Assembly (NCBI GenBank): GCA_900545925.1
Contig: URAZ01000013.1
Location: 17,090 to 81,089, forward strand
DNA length: 64,000 bases
Source: an uncultured Eubacteriales bacterium
GTDB lineage: Bacteria; Bacillota; Clostridia; Oscillospirales; Oscillospiraceae
Direction: 5' to 3'
This document shows, piece by piece, positions 50,294 to 59,110 of the stretch; positions within the stretch are counted from its first letter, which is position 1, and the number at the start of each line of letters is the position of its first letter. The position numbers and the translations under genes were made by a program. The notes below the pieces were generated by a model that was not told the DNA's origin, did no database searches, and saw nothing but the letters and a program-made list of their open reading frames with translations.

Positions 50294-51697
50294 ATGAGCA
50301 ATTTCTTTAAAGTGAAGGAACACGGCTCGACCGTGCGCACCGAGATCATGGCCGGTGTGACGACCTTCATGGCGATGGCTTACATTTTGATGGTCAACGC
50401 CGGTATGTTCTCCAGCCTCGGCACCGTCAGCTACGGTGCAATCTACATCGCAACTGCCATTTCCGCCGTTATCGGCACCGTTCTCATCGGTCTTCTGTCC
50501 AACCTGCCGCTGGCGCAGGCTTCCGGCATGGGTCTGAACGCATTCTTCGTCTACACCGTCTGCTTCACCTTCGGCCTCAGCTACGCGAACGCGCTGGTTC
50601 TCGTTCTGGTTGACGGCATTGTCTTCGTCCTGCTGACTGTCACGGGTCTTCGCAAGATGATCTTCGACGCTATCCCGGCTGCTGTCAAGACTGCGATCTC
50701 TGCCGGCATTGGCCTGTTCATCGCGTTCATCGGCCTGCAGAACGCCGGTATCGTCATGGACGACGGCGCAACGCTTGTCAATCTCGCTTCTTTCAATGTC
50801 TTCTCCGGCACCGCTACCTGGGCCAGCATCTTCCCGATGCTCCTGACCATCATCGCGGTCTTCGCCATCGGCGCTATGTCCAAGAAGAAGGTCAAGGGCG
50901 CTGTCCTGTGGGGCATGCTCGGCGGCGCAGTTCTCTACTACGTCATCGGCCTCATCACGATTCCTGATTTCTATGCTACCGCTGTCGCTCCTAACCTGAC
51001 CTCCGATTTCTTCGGCGCGTTCAAAGAGTTTGGCGCACAGGCGTTCGGCAAGGTCTTCACCGAAGGCTTTGACTTCAGCCCGTACATTGCCGAGCACGGC
51101 ATGAGCAACTTCATCGTCATGTTCCTCACTACCATGCTTGCATTCTGCATGGTCGATATGTTCGATACCCTTGGCACGCTGTACGGCGCCTGCGCTGCCG
51201 GCAATATGCTGACCAAGGACGGCAACGTTCCCAACATGGACAAGGCTATGCTGGCTGACGCCATTGCTACCTGCTGCGGCGCTGTCTGCGGCACCTCCAC
51301 TGTCACCACGTTCGTCGAGTCCTCTGCCGGCGTTGCCGAGGGCGGCCGCACCGGTCTTGCCTCCATGGCGACTGCTGCTCTGTTCTTCATCGCAATGTTC
51401 CTCGCGCCTGTCGCACAGCTCATCCCGACCTACGCCTGCGCTGCAGCTCTGATCTATGTCGGCGTTCTTATGATGGCGAACGTCCGCTCCATCGACTGGG
51501 ACGATCCCGCTGCTGCGGTTCCGGGCTTCATGACCGTCGCGTTCATGCCGCTGACCTACAACATCTCCTACGGCATCGCGTTCGGCCTCATTTCCTATGT
51601 CTTCATCAAGATCTTCACCGGCAAGATCAAGGAAGTCAATGCCGGCACCTGGGTCATCACGATCCTCTTCGCCCTCATGTTCTTCCTCACCCGCTGA
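50294..51697 (+). CDS. NCS2-family (AzgA-type) nucleobase permease
   Basis: A 467-residue membrane transporter: RTEIMAGVTTFMAMAYILMV at the start, QASGMGLNAFFVYTVCFTFG, and the conserved motif region FVESSAGVAEGGRTGLASM, all typical of the AzgA-like adenine/guanine/hypoxanthine permeases. Codon use is strongly optimised compared with neighbours, so the gene is highly expressed. AAAGGATGG lies about 10 bases before the ATG. A strong terminator follows. Confidence 0.92.
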   Translation: MSNFFKVKEHGSTVRTEIMAGVTTFMAMAYILMVNAGMFSSLGTVSYGAIYIATAISAVIGTVLIGLLSNLPLAQASGMGLNAFFVYTVCFTFGLSYANALVLVLVDGIVFVLLTVTGLRKMIFDAIPAAVKTAISAGIGLFIAFIGLQNAGIVMDDGATLVNLASFNVFSGTATWASIFPMLLTIIAVFAIGAMSKKKVKGAVLWGMLGGAVLYYVIGLITIPDFYATAVAPNLTSDFFGAFKEFGAQAFGKVFTEGFDFSPYIAEHGMSNFIVMFLTTMLAFCMVDMFDTLGTLYGACAAGNMLTKDGNVPNMDKAMLADAIATCCGAVCGTSTVTTFVESSAGVAEGGRTGLASMATAALFFIAMFLAPVAQLIPTYACAAALIYVGVLMMANVRSIDWDDPAAAVPGFMTVAFMPLTYNISYGIAFGLISYVFIKIFTGKIKEVNAGTWVITILFALMFFLTR

Positions 51698-51710
51698 TCA
51701 AGCTTCCCCT

Positions 51711-51740
51711 CGGGCGCGCCTCACGGCGCGCCCGTTTTTT
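51711..51740 (+). terminator. Terminator of the NCS2 permease gene
   Basis: CGGGCGCGCC, loop TCAC, GGCGCGCCCG, then TTTTTT. Confidence 0.92.
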
Positions 51741-51779
51741 CTCTGCAAAAACGTTCATAAAAAGTCCATAATTTTATCC

Positions 51780-51808
51780 TTGACTTTTTGGGGACAATTC
51801 GATATGAT
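51780..51808 (+). promoter_or_regulatory. Promoter of psuK-psuG
   Basis: TTGACT, 17 bases, TATGAT, 32 bases before psuK. Confidence 0.7.
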
Positions 51809-51840
51809 ACAGTTTCACCAGAAAAGAGGAGGCGTTTTTC

Positions 51841-52782
51841 ATGGACAAGCAGCCGTATATTGTCGGCGTCGGCGCTGCGAATGCAGATCTCAACGGCGCG
51901 TCCCTTGCGCCCATCCATCTGCGTGATTCCAATCCCGGCCACATCAGCCTGTCCGCCGGAGGTGTGACGCGCAACGTGTGCGAGAACCTTGCACGGCTGG
52001 GCGCAGACGTGAAGCTTTTGAGTTGCGTGGGCGACGATACCTTCGGCGCGTTTATCCGCCGTTCCTGCGAAGACGCCGGGATCGACGCGTCCCATCTGTA
52101 TGAGGCAAAGGGCGCGAATTCCTCCATGTACCTGTCCATTCTGGACGCGGACGGCGATATGCTGGTCGGCATGTCGGACATGCGCATTGTCCAGCAGGAC
52201 ATGCCGGAGGCGTATCTGCTGTCGAAAAAGGCGCTGATCCAAGGTGCGGGTGTCGTGACCTGCGATCCCTGCATGGGTGAAAAAATGCTTTTGCAGCTGC
52301 TGGATCTGTGTACGCCTGAACAGATCGTATGTGTCGATCCTGTCTCCTGTGCGTATGCACGCGTGGTCGCACCGTTCATCGGCCGTTTCCACACTGCCAA
52401 GCCCAACCGTATGGAACTTGGGATTTTGGCCGGTATGGAAATTCAGTCCGACAGCGATCTGGAACGTGCGGGCGAGGCGGTTCTGAATAAGGGCCTCAAG
52501 CGGCTGTTTGTCAGTCTCGGCGCAGAGGGTTGCTTCTATATGGACGCAGACGGCACAGTTCTGCGCCGCAGGCTGCGTCCGGCCAAAATGGTCAACGCCT
52601 CCGGTGCGGGTGATTCCTTTGCCGCCGCCATGCTGTATGCCACGCTCCATGGCTTTGACGTCAAAAAGACGTTGGACTATGCCATGGCCGCCGGGATTGC
52701 GGCTGTGTCGCACGAGCGGACCATCAATCCGAATATGAGCACTGCGCTGCTCGAAGAAATCCTGCTGGCGCACCGCATTTGA
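51841..52782 (+). CDS. psuK: PfkB-family kinase, probable pseudouridine kinase
   Basis: A 313-residue ribokinase-fold kinase. LSAGGVTRNVCENLARLGAD is the N-terminal PfkB signature, and VNASGAGDSFAAAMLYA contains the catalytic aspartate (GAGD). It lies directly before psuG, and the pair forms the standard pseudouridine breakdown route (kinase, then glycosidase). RBS GAGGAGG precedes ATG. Confidence 0.9.
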   Translation: MDKQPYIVGVGAANADLNGASLAPIHLRDSNPGHISLSAGGVTRNVCENLARLGADVKLLSCVGDDTFGAFIRRSCEDAGIDASHLYEAKGANSSMYLSILDADGDMLVGMSDMRIVQQDMPEAYLLSKKALIQGAGVVTCDPCMGEKMLLQLLDLCTPEQIVCVDPVSCAYARVVAPFIGRFHTAKPNRMELGILAGMEIQSDSDLERAGEAVLNKGLKRLFVSLGAEGCFYMDADGTVLRRRLRPAKMVNASGAGDSFAAAMLYATLHGFDVKKTLDYAMAAGIAAVSHERTINPNMSTALLEEILLAHRI

Positions 52783-52814
52783 ACCTGTACACCCATCTGA
52801 AAGGAGTTATTCAT

Positions 52815-53732
52815 ATGAATCTGAAGGATTATCTGTCTGTTACCCCTGAAATTCAGGAGGCCATCGACGCGGGCAAGCCTGTCGTCGCACTGGAATCCAC
52901 CATTCTGAGCCACGGCATGCCGTATCCGCAGAACGTGGAGTTTGCGCACAAGGTCGAAGAGATCGTCCGTGCAGAGGGCGCTGTTCCCGCAACGACCGCG
53001 ATCATGGGCGGCAAGCTGAAGGTTGGCCTGAACGCCGAAGAACTGCTCGTCATGTGCAAGGCCGAGGGCGTCGGCAAGGTCAGCCGCCGTGACGTGGCTG
53101 TGTATCTGGCAACCGGCATGACCGGCGCGACCACCGTTGCAACCACCATGCTCATCGCCGCCATGGCAGGCATCCGATTCTTCGCCACCGGCGGTATTGG
53201 CGGTGTGCATCGCGGCGCAGAAAAGACGATGGACATCTCCGCCGACCTGCAGGAACTGGCCAACACCCCCGTCTGCGTCGTCTGCGCGGGCGCAAAGAGC
53301 ATTCTGGATCTCGGCCTGACGCTGGAATATCTCGAGACGCAGGGCGTTCCTGTTCTGGGCCTGCGCACGGATGAGTTGCCCGCGTTCTACTGCCGCACCT
53401 CCGGCTTTAAGCTGGATTACAACTGCAAGGACGAAGAGACGGTTGCGAAGATCATGAAGGCCAAGTGGGACATCGGCCTCAAGGGCGGTGCTGTCGTTGG
53501 CAATCCGATCCCCGAGCAGTATGCGATGGATCCGAACTACATGAACGCCATCATCGACAAGGCTGTCGCACAGGCCAACGCCGAGCATATCCACGGCAAG
53601 GCCATCACGCCGTATCTGCTGGCGCACATCAAGGACATGACCGAGGGCAAGTCCTTCGCCGCCAATCTGGAACTGGCCTACAACAACGCACACGCAGCGA
53701 GCAAGATCGCCGTTGCCTATTCCAAACTGTAA
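52815..53732 (+). CDS. psuG: Pseudouridine-5'-phosphate glycosidase
   Basis: A 305-residue enzyme splitting pseudouridine phosphate into uracil and ribose-5-phosphate. VVALESTILSHGMPYPQNVE, VGKVSRRDVAVYLATGMTGA and RFFATGGIGGVHRGAEKTMD are the PsuG family blocks with the catalytic lysine and manganese ligands in this set. AAAGGAG lies 8 bases before the ATG at 52815. A terminator follows. Confidence 0.95.
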   Translation: MNLKDYLSVTPEIQEAIDAGKPVVALESTILSHGMPYPQNVEFAHKVEEIVRAEGAVPATTAIMGGKLKVGLNAEELLVMCKAEGVGKVSRRDVAVYLATGMTGATTVATTMLIAAMAGIRFFATGGIGGVHRGAEKTMDISADLQELANTPVCVVCAGAKSILDLGLTLEYLETQGVPVLGLRTDELPAFYCRTSGFKLDYNCKDEETVAKIMKAKWDIGLKGGAVVGNPIPEQYAMDPNYMNAIIDKAVAQANAEHIHGKAITPYLLAHIKDMTEGKSFAANLELAYNNAHAASKIAVAYSKL

Positions 53733-53747
53733 TCTTCACATTTCTCA

Positions 53748-53778
53748 ACGGGCGCGCCAATCGGCGTGCCCGTTTTTT
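53748..53778 (+). terminator. Terminator of psuK-psuG
   Basis: ACGGGCGCGCC, loop AATC, GGCGTGCCCGT, then TTTTT. Confidence 0.92.
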
Positions 53779-53798
53779 GTGATGCAGGCCGCTGCGCC

Positions 53799-54983
53799 TC
53801 AGTTGTACCGCTCCCGGTACTCGTGCGGGCTGCTGCCGGCGTATTTCCGGAAGATGCGGGAAAAATGGCTGGGAGAAGAAAAGCCGAGGTAGGAGCCGAG
53901 GGCAGTGAGAGATTTGTCCGAATAACGGAGGAGACGCTTGGCCTCTTCCGTTTTTTCTTTCAGAATGAAATCTGTCAGCGTTTCTCCGGTACTTTCTCTG
54001 AATTTTTTGGACAGGTACGGGCGGCTGACATACAGCGCACGGGCAATCTGCTCGGTTTTGATTGCGTCGGAGAGATGGTGCTGAACGTAATTTGCCACAT
54101 CCGCTGTGAGTCTGGACGAAACAGCGCCTCGGTGCAGCCGCTCCACCCGTTCCGCATAGTCCAGCAGCATCCGGTATTGCAGATTTGCAATGCGCTCCGG
54201 AGAAGCGGTCAGTTCGCACTGCTGGATATAGGAGTCGCTGAGTGTAAACGCATCTTCCACCTGCATTCCGCCTTGGATTGCCGCGCGTGAGACAAGCGTG
54301 ACAGTGACGATAAACAGATTTTTACGCTGCCGGAGCGGCTCACCGGCCACAACGCCGCTGCGGACGGCTGGCGCCCTGTCCAGCCACTGCCGGAGTGCTG
54401 CCGTGTCGCCCTTGCGTACCATGCGCAGCAGCCGCTGTTCCAGATCATAGGTGTTGTGTTCCAGCTGCGGCGGATCGAGTCTGTTCTGCGCTTGCTGCCG
54501 TACCTGCCGGGAAATCAGAGCGGTCTGCTCCTGTTCATAAATGCGCAGATCCTTCAGTTCCAGTCTTTCGTGATTGAACACATAGTTTATCGTACACAGC
54601 ATTTGCAGCACGCTTTCCACCGGCATGCGAACAATGCTCCGCATGCCGGAGAGCATGGCCTCGGCCTCATCACCGGACAGATCCAGCCGGAAGGCCAGTT
54701 CCCGCAGGTCCTGTTCGCGTTCCATCACCTGCCGCGTAGGGCCGACGACAAGCTTTACTGTTCCAGCATTCAGAACGCCGTAGTAGTGAAATTGCGGCGT
54801 GATATAATATCCCACATGGTCTGTGATGGCAAAGACCTCCGCCTGGCAGAGCGTCAGAGGATCTTTCGGCAGATCGACCATGGAGGTATAAAAGGTCTGG
54901 ATGCCGTTCTCGTAGACCCGGACCGGGATTCCGGACAGATTGCCGATGGCGGTGCATAAATATTGCAGATCTACACGTTCCAT
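53799..54983 (-). CDS. AraC-family regulator of the rhamnoside locus
   Basis: A 394-residue protein. The C-terminal AraC DNA-binding domain has both helix-turn-helices (IKTEQIARALYVSRPYLSKK and LTALGSYLGFSSPSHFSRIF, ending FRKYAGSSPHEYRERYN). The N-terminal ~270 residues are a PocR-like or sensor-type region without a recognisable jelly-roll motif. It is transcribed divergently from the transporter/glycosidase genes, with a palindrome between them, so it most likely activates them on sensing a rhamnoside. GGAGG lies 9 bases before the ATG. Confidence 0.85.
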   Translation of the reverse strand: MERVDLQYLCTAIGNLSGIPVRVYENGIQTFYTSMVDLPKDPLTLCQAEVFAITDHVGYYITPQFHYYGVLNAGTVKLVVGPTRQVMEREQDLRELAFRLDLSGDEAEAMLSGMRSIVRMPVESVLQMLCTINYVFNHERLELKDLRIYEQEQTALISRQVRQQAQNRLDPPQLEHNTYDLEQRLLRMVRKGDTAALRQWLDRAPAVRSGVVAGEPLRQRKNLFIVTVTLVSRAAIQGGMQVEDAFTLSDSYIQQCELTASPERIANLQYRMLLDYAERVERLHRGAVSSRLTADVANYVQHHLSDAIKTEQIARALYVSRPYLSKKFRESTGETLTDFILKEKTEEAKRLLRYSDKSLTALGSYLGFSSPSHFSRIFRKYAGSSPHEYRERYN

Positions 54984-55030
54984 GTTCAGTCCTCCAATCT
55001 GAATACAACTATATCAATATGATTACAAAA

Positions 55031-55063
55031 ATGCAAGCTTTGCATATTTGGACATGCTATACT
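55031..55063 (+). promoter_or_regulatory. Activator-type promoter and operator of the rhamnoside operon
   Basis: ATGCAA-GCT-TTGCAT (55031-55045) is a perfect 6-bp-arm palindrome just upstream of an extended -10 (TGCTATACT, 55055-55063) with no good -35. This is the layout of an AraC-activated promoter. Confidence 0.65.
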
Positions 55064-55106
55064 GGTCGCATAAGCAATGTTACGAGAAACATGGGAGGAA
55101 CCGGAG

Positions 55107-56558
55107 ATGGCAAGACTGAAACTTGTAGAGCGCAAAGCGTTTGAGAGCAGGATTCATTCAGAGTATGTAAAACCGGCGGAGAAGTGGTTGGGGTATCTGA
55201 TTGGCCCGGCGGGTGCGCTGCTGCTCAATGCTGTGCTGGCGACGTACCTGAACGTCTATTATACAGATGTACTGAAGCTGACCGGACTCTGGGGCGGCGC
55301 ATTTCTGGTTGTATTTCCCATCGTGTCCAAGATTATCGACGCGGTCACGAACGTAGTCATGGGCTATCTTATTGACCGCACGCATACAAAAGAGGGCAAG
55401 GCCCGTCCGTGGCTGCTGCTGTCCGCGCCGCTGCTGACCATTACGGGCATCCTGCTCTTTACCGTGCCCAAGGGCTCGCAGACCCTGCAGGCGGTCTGGG
55501 TCATGGTCAGCTATAACCTGTTTTATTCCTTCGCATATACCATTTTTAATATGAGCCACAATTTGATGGTGCCTCTGTCTACGCGCGACACGACCCAGCG
55601 CGGCAGCCTGTCCGTTTTCAATCAGATCGCCACCATCATGATGAGCGGCATCCTGGTTGCGTTGGTGTTCCCAATGGTCATCATGCCCAAAATCGGCGTG
55701 GAACAGAGGAAGTGGATTGCGCTGATGAGCGTGCTGTCCATTCTGGCTCTGCCGCTGACGCTGCTGGAATACTATTTCACCAAGGAGCGCGTCACGCTCG
55801 AGGCACAGAACAGCGAAGAGCCGTCTGTTCCCTTTGCGAAGCAGCTTAAGGCAATTTTTACGGACAAGTATATGCTCATCATTTATGCCTACTTCCTGAT
55901 CTTTACCTTTGGTGCAAGCATTAAGAATCTGAGCCTTGTCTATTTTTGTAACTATGTGCTTGGCACCTACAATGACGGCATTACCCAGACCATGCTCTCC
56001 GTCATCGGCGGCATTCCCATGGGAATCGGCGTTTTTGCCGTCTGGCCGCTGGCTAAAAAATTTGGCAAGCGGAATGTCACGCTGGCAGGCTTCGTGCTCT
56101 ATGCCCTCGGCAGCGCCGTCTGCTGGATGTTCCCCACGAATATGACAATTATGCTGGCGGGGCAGTTTGCCAAAAATATCGGCGGCCTGCCGTGCTCGTA
56201 TGTGTTCATGGCGCTGTTTGCCGACGTGCTGGATCATGTAGAATGGAAAAGCGGCTTCCGGTGCGATGGGCTGGCCATGAGTGTGTATAATATCATTGCC
56301 GTTGCGATGGTTGGCATTTGCACCGGCGTGTTCAACGGTCTGCTTGCCAAAACAGGCTATACTGCGCCGGAGATCATAAATGGCGTAACAACTGCGGCAG
56401 AGCAGAGCGCTGCCGTAAAGCACGCGATTACCTTTGGATTTGTAGGGCTTGAAACCATCACCGGCGTTGTGCTCGCGGTACTGCTGGCCTTCCTGAATGT
56501 GGAGAAGTACATCGGCAAAGAACAGGCGGAGATCAAGGCCCGCCGGGAGGCAGAGTGA
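55107..56558 (+). CDS. GPH-family glycoside transporter (MelB-like)
   Basis: A 483-residue membrane protein of the glycoside-pentoside-hexuronide:cation symporter family. GPAGALLLNAVLATYLNVYY and SKIIDAVTNVVMGYLIDRTH (the conserved D near helix 2 region) with KEGKARPWLLLSAPLL match MelB-type transporters. It should import a rhamnosyl-glycoside or rhamnose. The ATG at 55107 has GGAGG 8 bases upstream. Its stop overlaps the GH78 start (TGATG). Confidence 0.88.
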   Translation: MARLKLVERKAFESRIHSEYVKPAEKWLGYLIGPAGALLLNAVLATYLNVYYTDVLKLTGLWGGAFLVVFPIVSKIIDAVTNVVMGYLIDRTHTKEGKARPWLLLSAPLLTITGILLFTVPKGSQTLQAVWVMVSYNLFYSFAYTIFNMSHNLMVPLSTRDTTQRGSLSVFNQIATIMMSGILVALVFPMVIMPKIGVEQRKWIALMSVLSILALPLTLLEYYFTKERVTLEAQNSEEPSVPFAKQLKAIFTDKYMLIIYAYFLIFTFGASIKNLSLVYFCNYVLGTYNDGITQTMLSVIGGIPMGIGVFAVWPLAKKFGKRNVTLAGFVLYALGSAVCWMFPTNMTIMLAGQFAKNIGGLPCSYVFMALFADVLDHVEWKSGFRCDGLAMSVYNIIAVAMVGICTGVFNGLLAKTGYTAPEIINGVTTAAEQSAAVKHAITFGFVGLETITGVVLAVLLAFLNVEKYIGKEQAEIKARREAE

Positions 56559-59101
56559 TGCGGGCAATTCGGCTGAAAACAGAGCACCTGACCGCGCCCA
56601 TGGGCGTGGACTTCACGGCCCCGCAGCTGTTCTGGAACTGCGAGGGCGGCGTCAGGCAGACTGCGTGGCAGATTCTAGCTGCAGATGACGGCGGAAATCT
56701 CCTTTGGGACAGCGGAAAGACAGAAGGTGCTGCCATGCGCGCAAAATGGGGCGGAAGCCCCGTCCTAGCTAAAACGAGCGTCGTCTGGCGTGTCCGGCTT
56801 TGGGACGAGAACGGCGTTTGCGGCGAGTGGTCGGAGTCCAGCTTTGAAACCGGCATCGATACATGGTGCGCCCGCTGGATCACAGGCGATTATCGCGTAA
56901 ATAGAAAAAAACGGTATCCGGTGGACTGCTTCCGAACAATATTTGAGAGTTCCAATGTGAAAAAGGCCCGCCTATATATCACGGCTTGCGGGCTGTACGA
57001 AGCGAAGCTGAACGGACAGCGGGCAGGGGACGTTATCCTTGCGCCCGGCATTACCGATTACCGCAGGCGCGTACAGTATCAGACCTACGACATTACACCG
57101 CTTCTGCGAAGCGGCAAAAATGTCCTGACCGTCCAGCTGGCTGACGGCTGGTATCGCGGCAGCACCGGCGCATGGGGCCTGCGCAATCAGTACGGAACAG
57201 AAACGAAGCTGTTGGCGCAGCTGGAGATCACACATACGGACGGCCATGTACAGACGGTCTGCACCGATGAAAGCTGGGAGTGGTCAAATGATGGCCCTAT
57301 CCGCTTTGCGGACAACAAGGATGGGGAAGTAGTGGATGCCGGCTGTGTACCCAGCTACAACGGAAAGGCAAAGGCGACGGCGCATCCGGTCACCCCCTCA
57401 GCGTCTGACAATGTTGCGGTCAGGGAGCATGAGCGTCTGCACGCACAGCTTCTTCGTACGCCGGCGGGGAAAACCGTGTTGGACTTCGGACAGAACATCG
57501 CGGGCTATGCTGCCTTTACGCTGACGGCGCGGGCGGGACAGACCGTAACGCTTCGTTTCGGCGAAATGCTGGACGAAAACGGAGAATTCACGCAGAAGAA
57601 TATTCAGCTTTCCAGAAACAAGTTTACTACGCCCCTGCAGCAGGTCGTCTATACCTGCAAGGATGGCGCAAACGCATATAAAACCACGTTTGCGATTTTC
57701 GGCTTCCGCTATGTGCTGGTAGAGACGAAGATTCCATTCAAGGCAGAGAATTTTACCGCCATTGCGGTCTATTCCGAAATGGAACGCACGGGCTGGTTTG
57801 AAAGTTCCAATCCGCTGCTGGACAAATTTGTGGAAAACACGGTCTGGAGTGCAAAAAACAACCATGCCGATCTGCCCACTGATTGTCCTACAAGAGAGCG
57901 TCACGGCTGGTCCGGCGACGCGCAGATCTTCTGTCCTACGGCCTGCTTCCTGTTTGATTACGAGCCCATGGCTGAGAAATTTCTGAACGACATGTATGAC
58001 TGGCAGCGCAAGAGCGGCTGCCTTCCACAGATCGCACCGTCCGGCGGTACGGATTTCTATATGTACACCATGAACGGCAGCGTCGGCTGGGCCGATGCAG
58101 GTGTGATCATGCCGTATGTTCTCTGGAAGCAGTACGGAGACAAGCAGATTCTGGCCAGACGGTATTCCGGCATGAAGCGCTATGCGCAGTTTATGATGCG
58201 CCGCTGCGGGCGCTGGGGCGGCCCCTATGCAAAGCCGGTGCATATCCCGGCAAAGGACAAGAAATATCTGGTCAACCGGGGCCAGAGTTATGGTGAATGG
58301 GCCGAGCCGCAGGATATTTACACCATGCGCTTCATGGACTTTGCCGGCCCGCATCCGGAGGTATCCACAGCCTATACGGCCTATGTGATGGCCTTGATGG
58401 CGCAGATCGCGGAGATTCTGGGCGATACGGAGGACATTTCACGCTTTGCAGAATACCGCGACGGCTGCCGGACGGCATATCAGGCCATGATAAAAACCGA
58501 GCAGTTCACGCTGGATACCGACCGGCAGGCCCGGCTTGTGCGGCCGCTGGCGCTACATCTTCTGGATGAAGCACAGACGGCGTATGCGAAAAAGAGATTG
58601 CTTCAAGCATTGAAAAACTACGGCTGGCGAGTGGGAACCGGCTTTTTGTCTACGCCGCTGATTCTGGACGTGCTGGCAGAAACCGACTTGGAAGCGGCAT
58701 ACCGGCTGCTGGAAAACGAGCAGATGCCGGGCTGGCTGTTCATGCCCAAAAGCGGAGCTACGACCATTTGGGAATCCTGGGAAGGAGACCGGGCAGCGGG
58801 AAGCGGCGTAGCGTCTCTGGATCACTATTCCAAAGGCGCGGTCTGCCGCTGGCTTTTTGATACCATGTGCGGTATCCGGGTGAGCGGGGAGAATTGCTTT
58901 TCCATTGCGCCGCGTCCCGGCGGACACTTTACCCGTGCAAAGGCCGCTTACAACAGCGTGTACGGCCGGGTGGAAAGCGGCTGGGAGAAGACGGAGAACG
59001 GATGGAACTATACCGTGACGATCCCTGTAAACTGCACTGCCGTATTGACGCTGCCCGGGAAAGAGCCGGTGCCGCTGACTGCCGGAACCTACACATTTTG
59101 A
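56558..59101 (+). CDS. Alpha-L-rhamnosidase (GH78)
   Basis: An 847-residue glycosidase without a signal peptide, so it is cytoplasmic. The beta-sandwich N-terminal domains are followed by the (alpha/alpha)6 catalytic barrel: LPTDCPTRERHGWSGDAQIF carries the general acid Glu/Asp signature of GH78, and TTIWESWEGDRAAGSGVASL with the later HYSKGAVCRWLFDTM are further family blocks. It releases terminal rhamnose from imported glycosides such as flavonoid or plant rutinosides (inferred). The start is the ATG overlapping the transporter stop; an in-frame GTG just before is inside that gene. Confidence 0.93.
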   Translation: MRAIRLKTEHLTAPMGVDFTAPQLFWNCEGGVRQTAWQILAADDGGNLLWDSGKTEGAAMRAKWGGSPVLAKTSVVWRVRLWDENGVCGEWSESSFETGIDTWCARWITGDYRVNRKKRYPVDCFRTIFESSNVKKARLYITACGLYEAKLNGQRAGDVILAPGITDYRRRVQYQTYDITPLLRSGKNVLTVQLADGWYRGSTGAWGLRNQYGTETKLLAQLEITHTDGHVQTVCTDESWEWSNDGPIRFADNKDGEVVDAGCVPSYNGKAKATAHPVTPSASDNVAVREHERLHAQLLRTPAGKTVLDFGQNIAGYAAFTLTARAGQTVTLRFGEMLDENGEFTQKNIQLSRNKFTTPLQQVVYTCKDGANAYKTTFAIFGFRYVLVETKIPFKAENFTAIAVYSEMERTGWFESSNPLLDKFVENTVWSAKNNHADLPTDCPTRERHGWSGDAQIFCPTACFLFDYEPMAEKFLNDMYDWQRKSGCLPQIAPSGGTDFYMYTMNGSVGWADAGVIMPYVLWKQYGDKQILARRYSGMKRYAQFMMRRCGRWGGPYAKPVHIPAKDKKYLVNRGQSYGEWAEPQDIYTMRFMDFAGPHPEVSTAYTAYVMALMAQIAEILGDTEDISRFAEYRDGCRTAYQAMIKTEQFTLDTDRQARLVRPLALHLLDEAQTAYAKKRLLQALKNYGWRVGTGFLSTPLILDVLAETDLEAAYRLLENEQMPGWLFMPKSGATTIWESWEGDRAAGSGVASLDHYSKGAVCRWLFDTMCGIRVSGENCFSIAPRPGGHFTRAKAAYNSVYGRVESGWEKTENGWNYTVTIPVNCTAVLTLPGKEPVPLTAGTYTF

Positions 59102-59110
59102 GGTAGATCA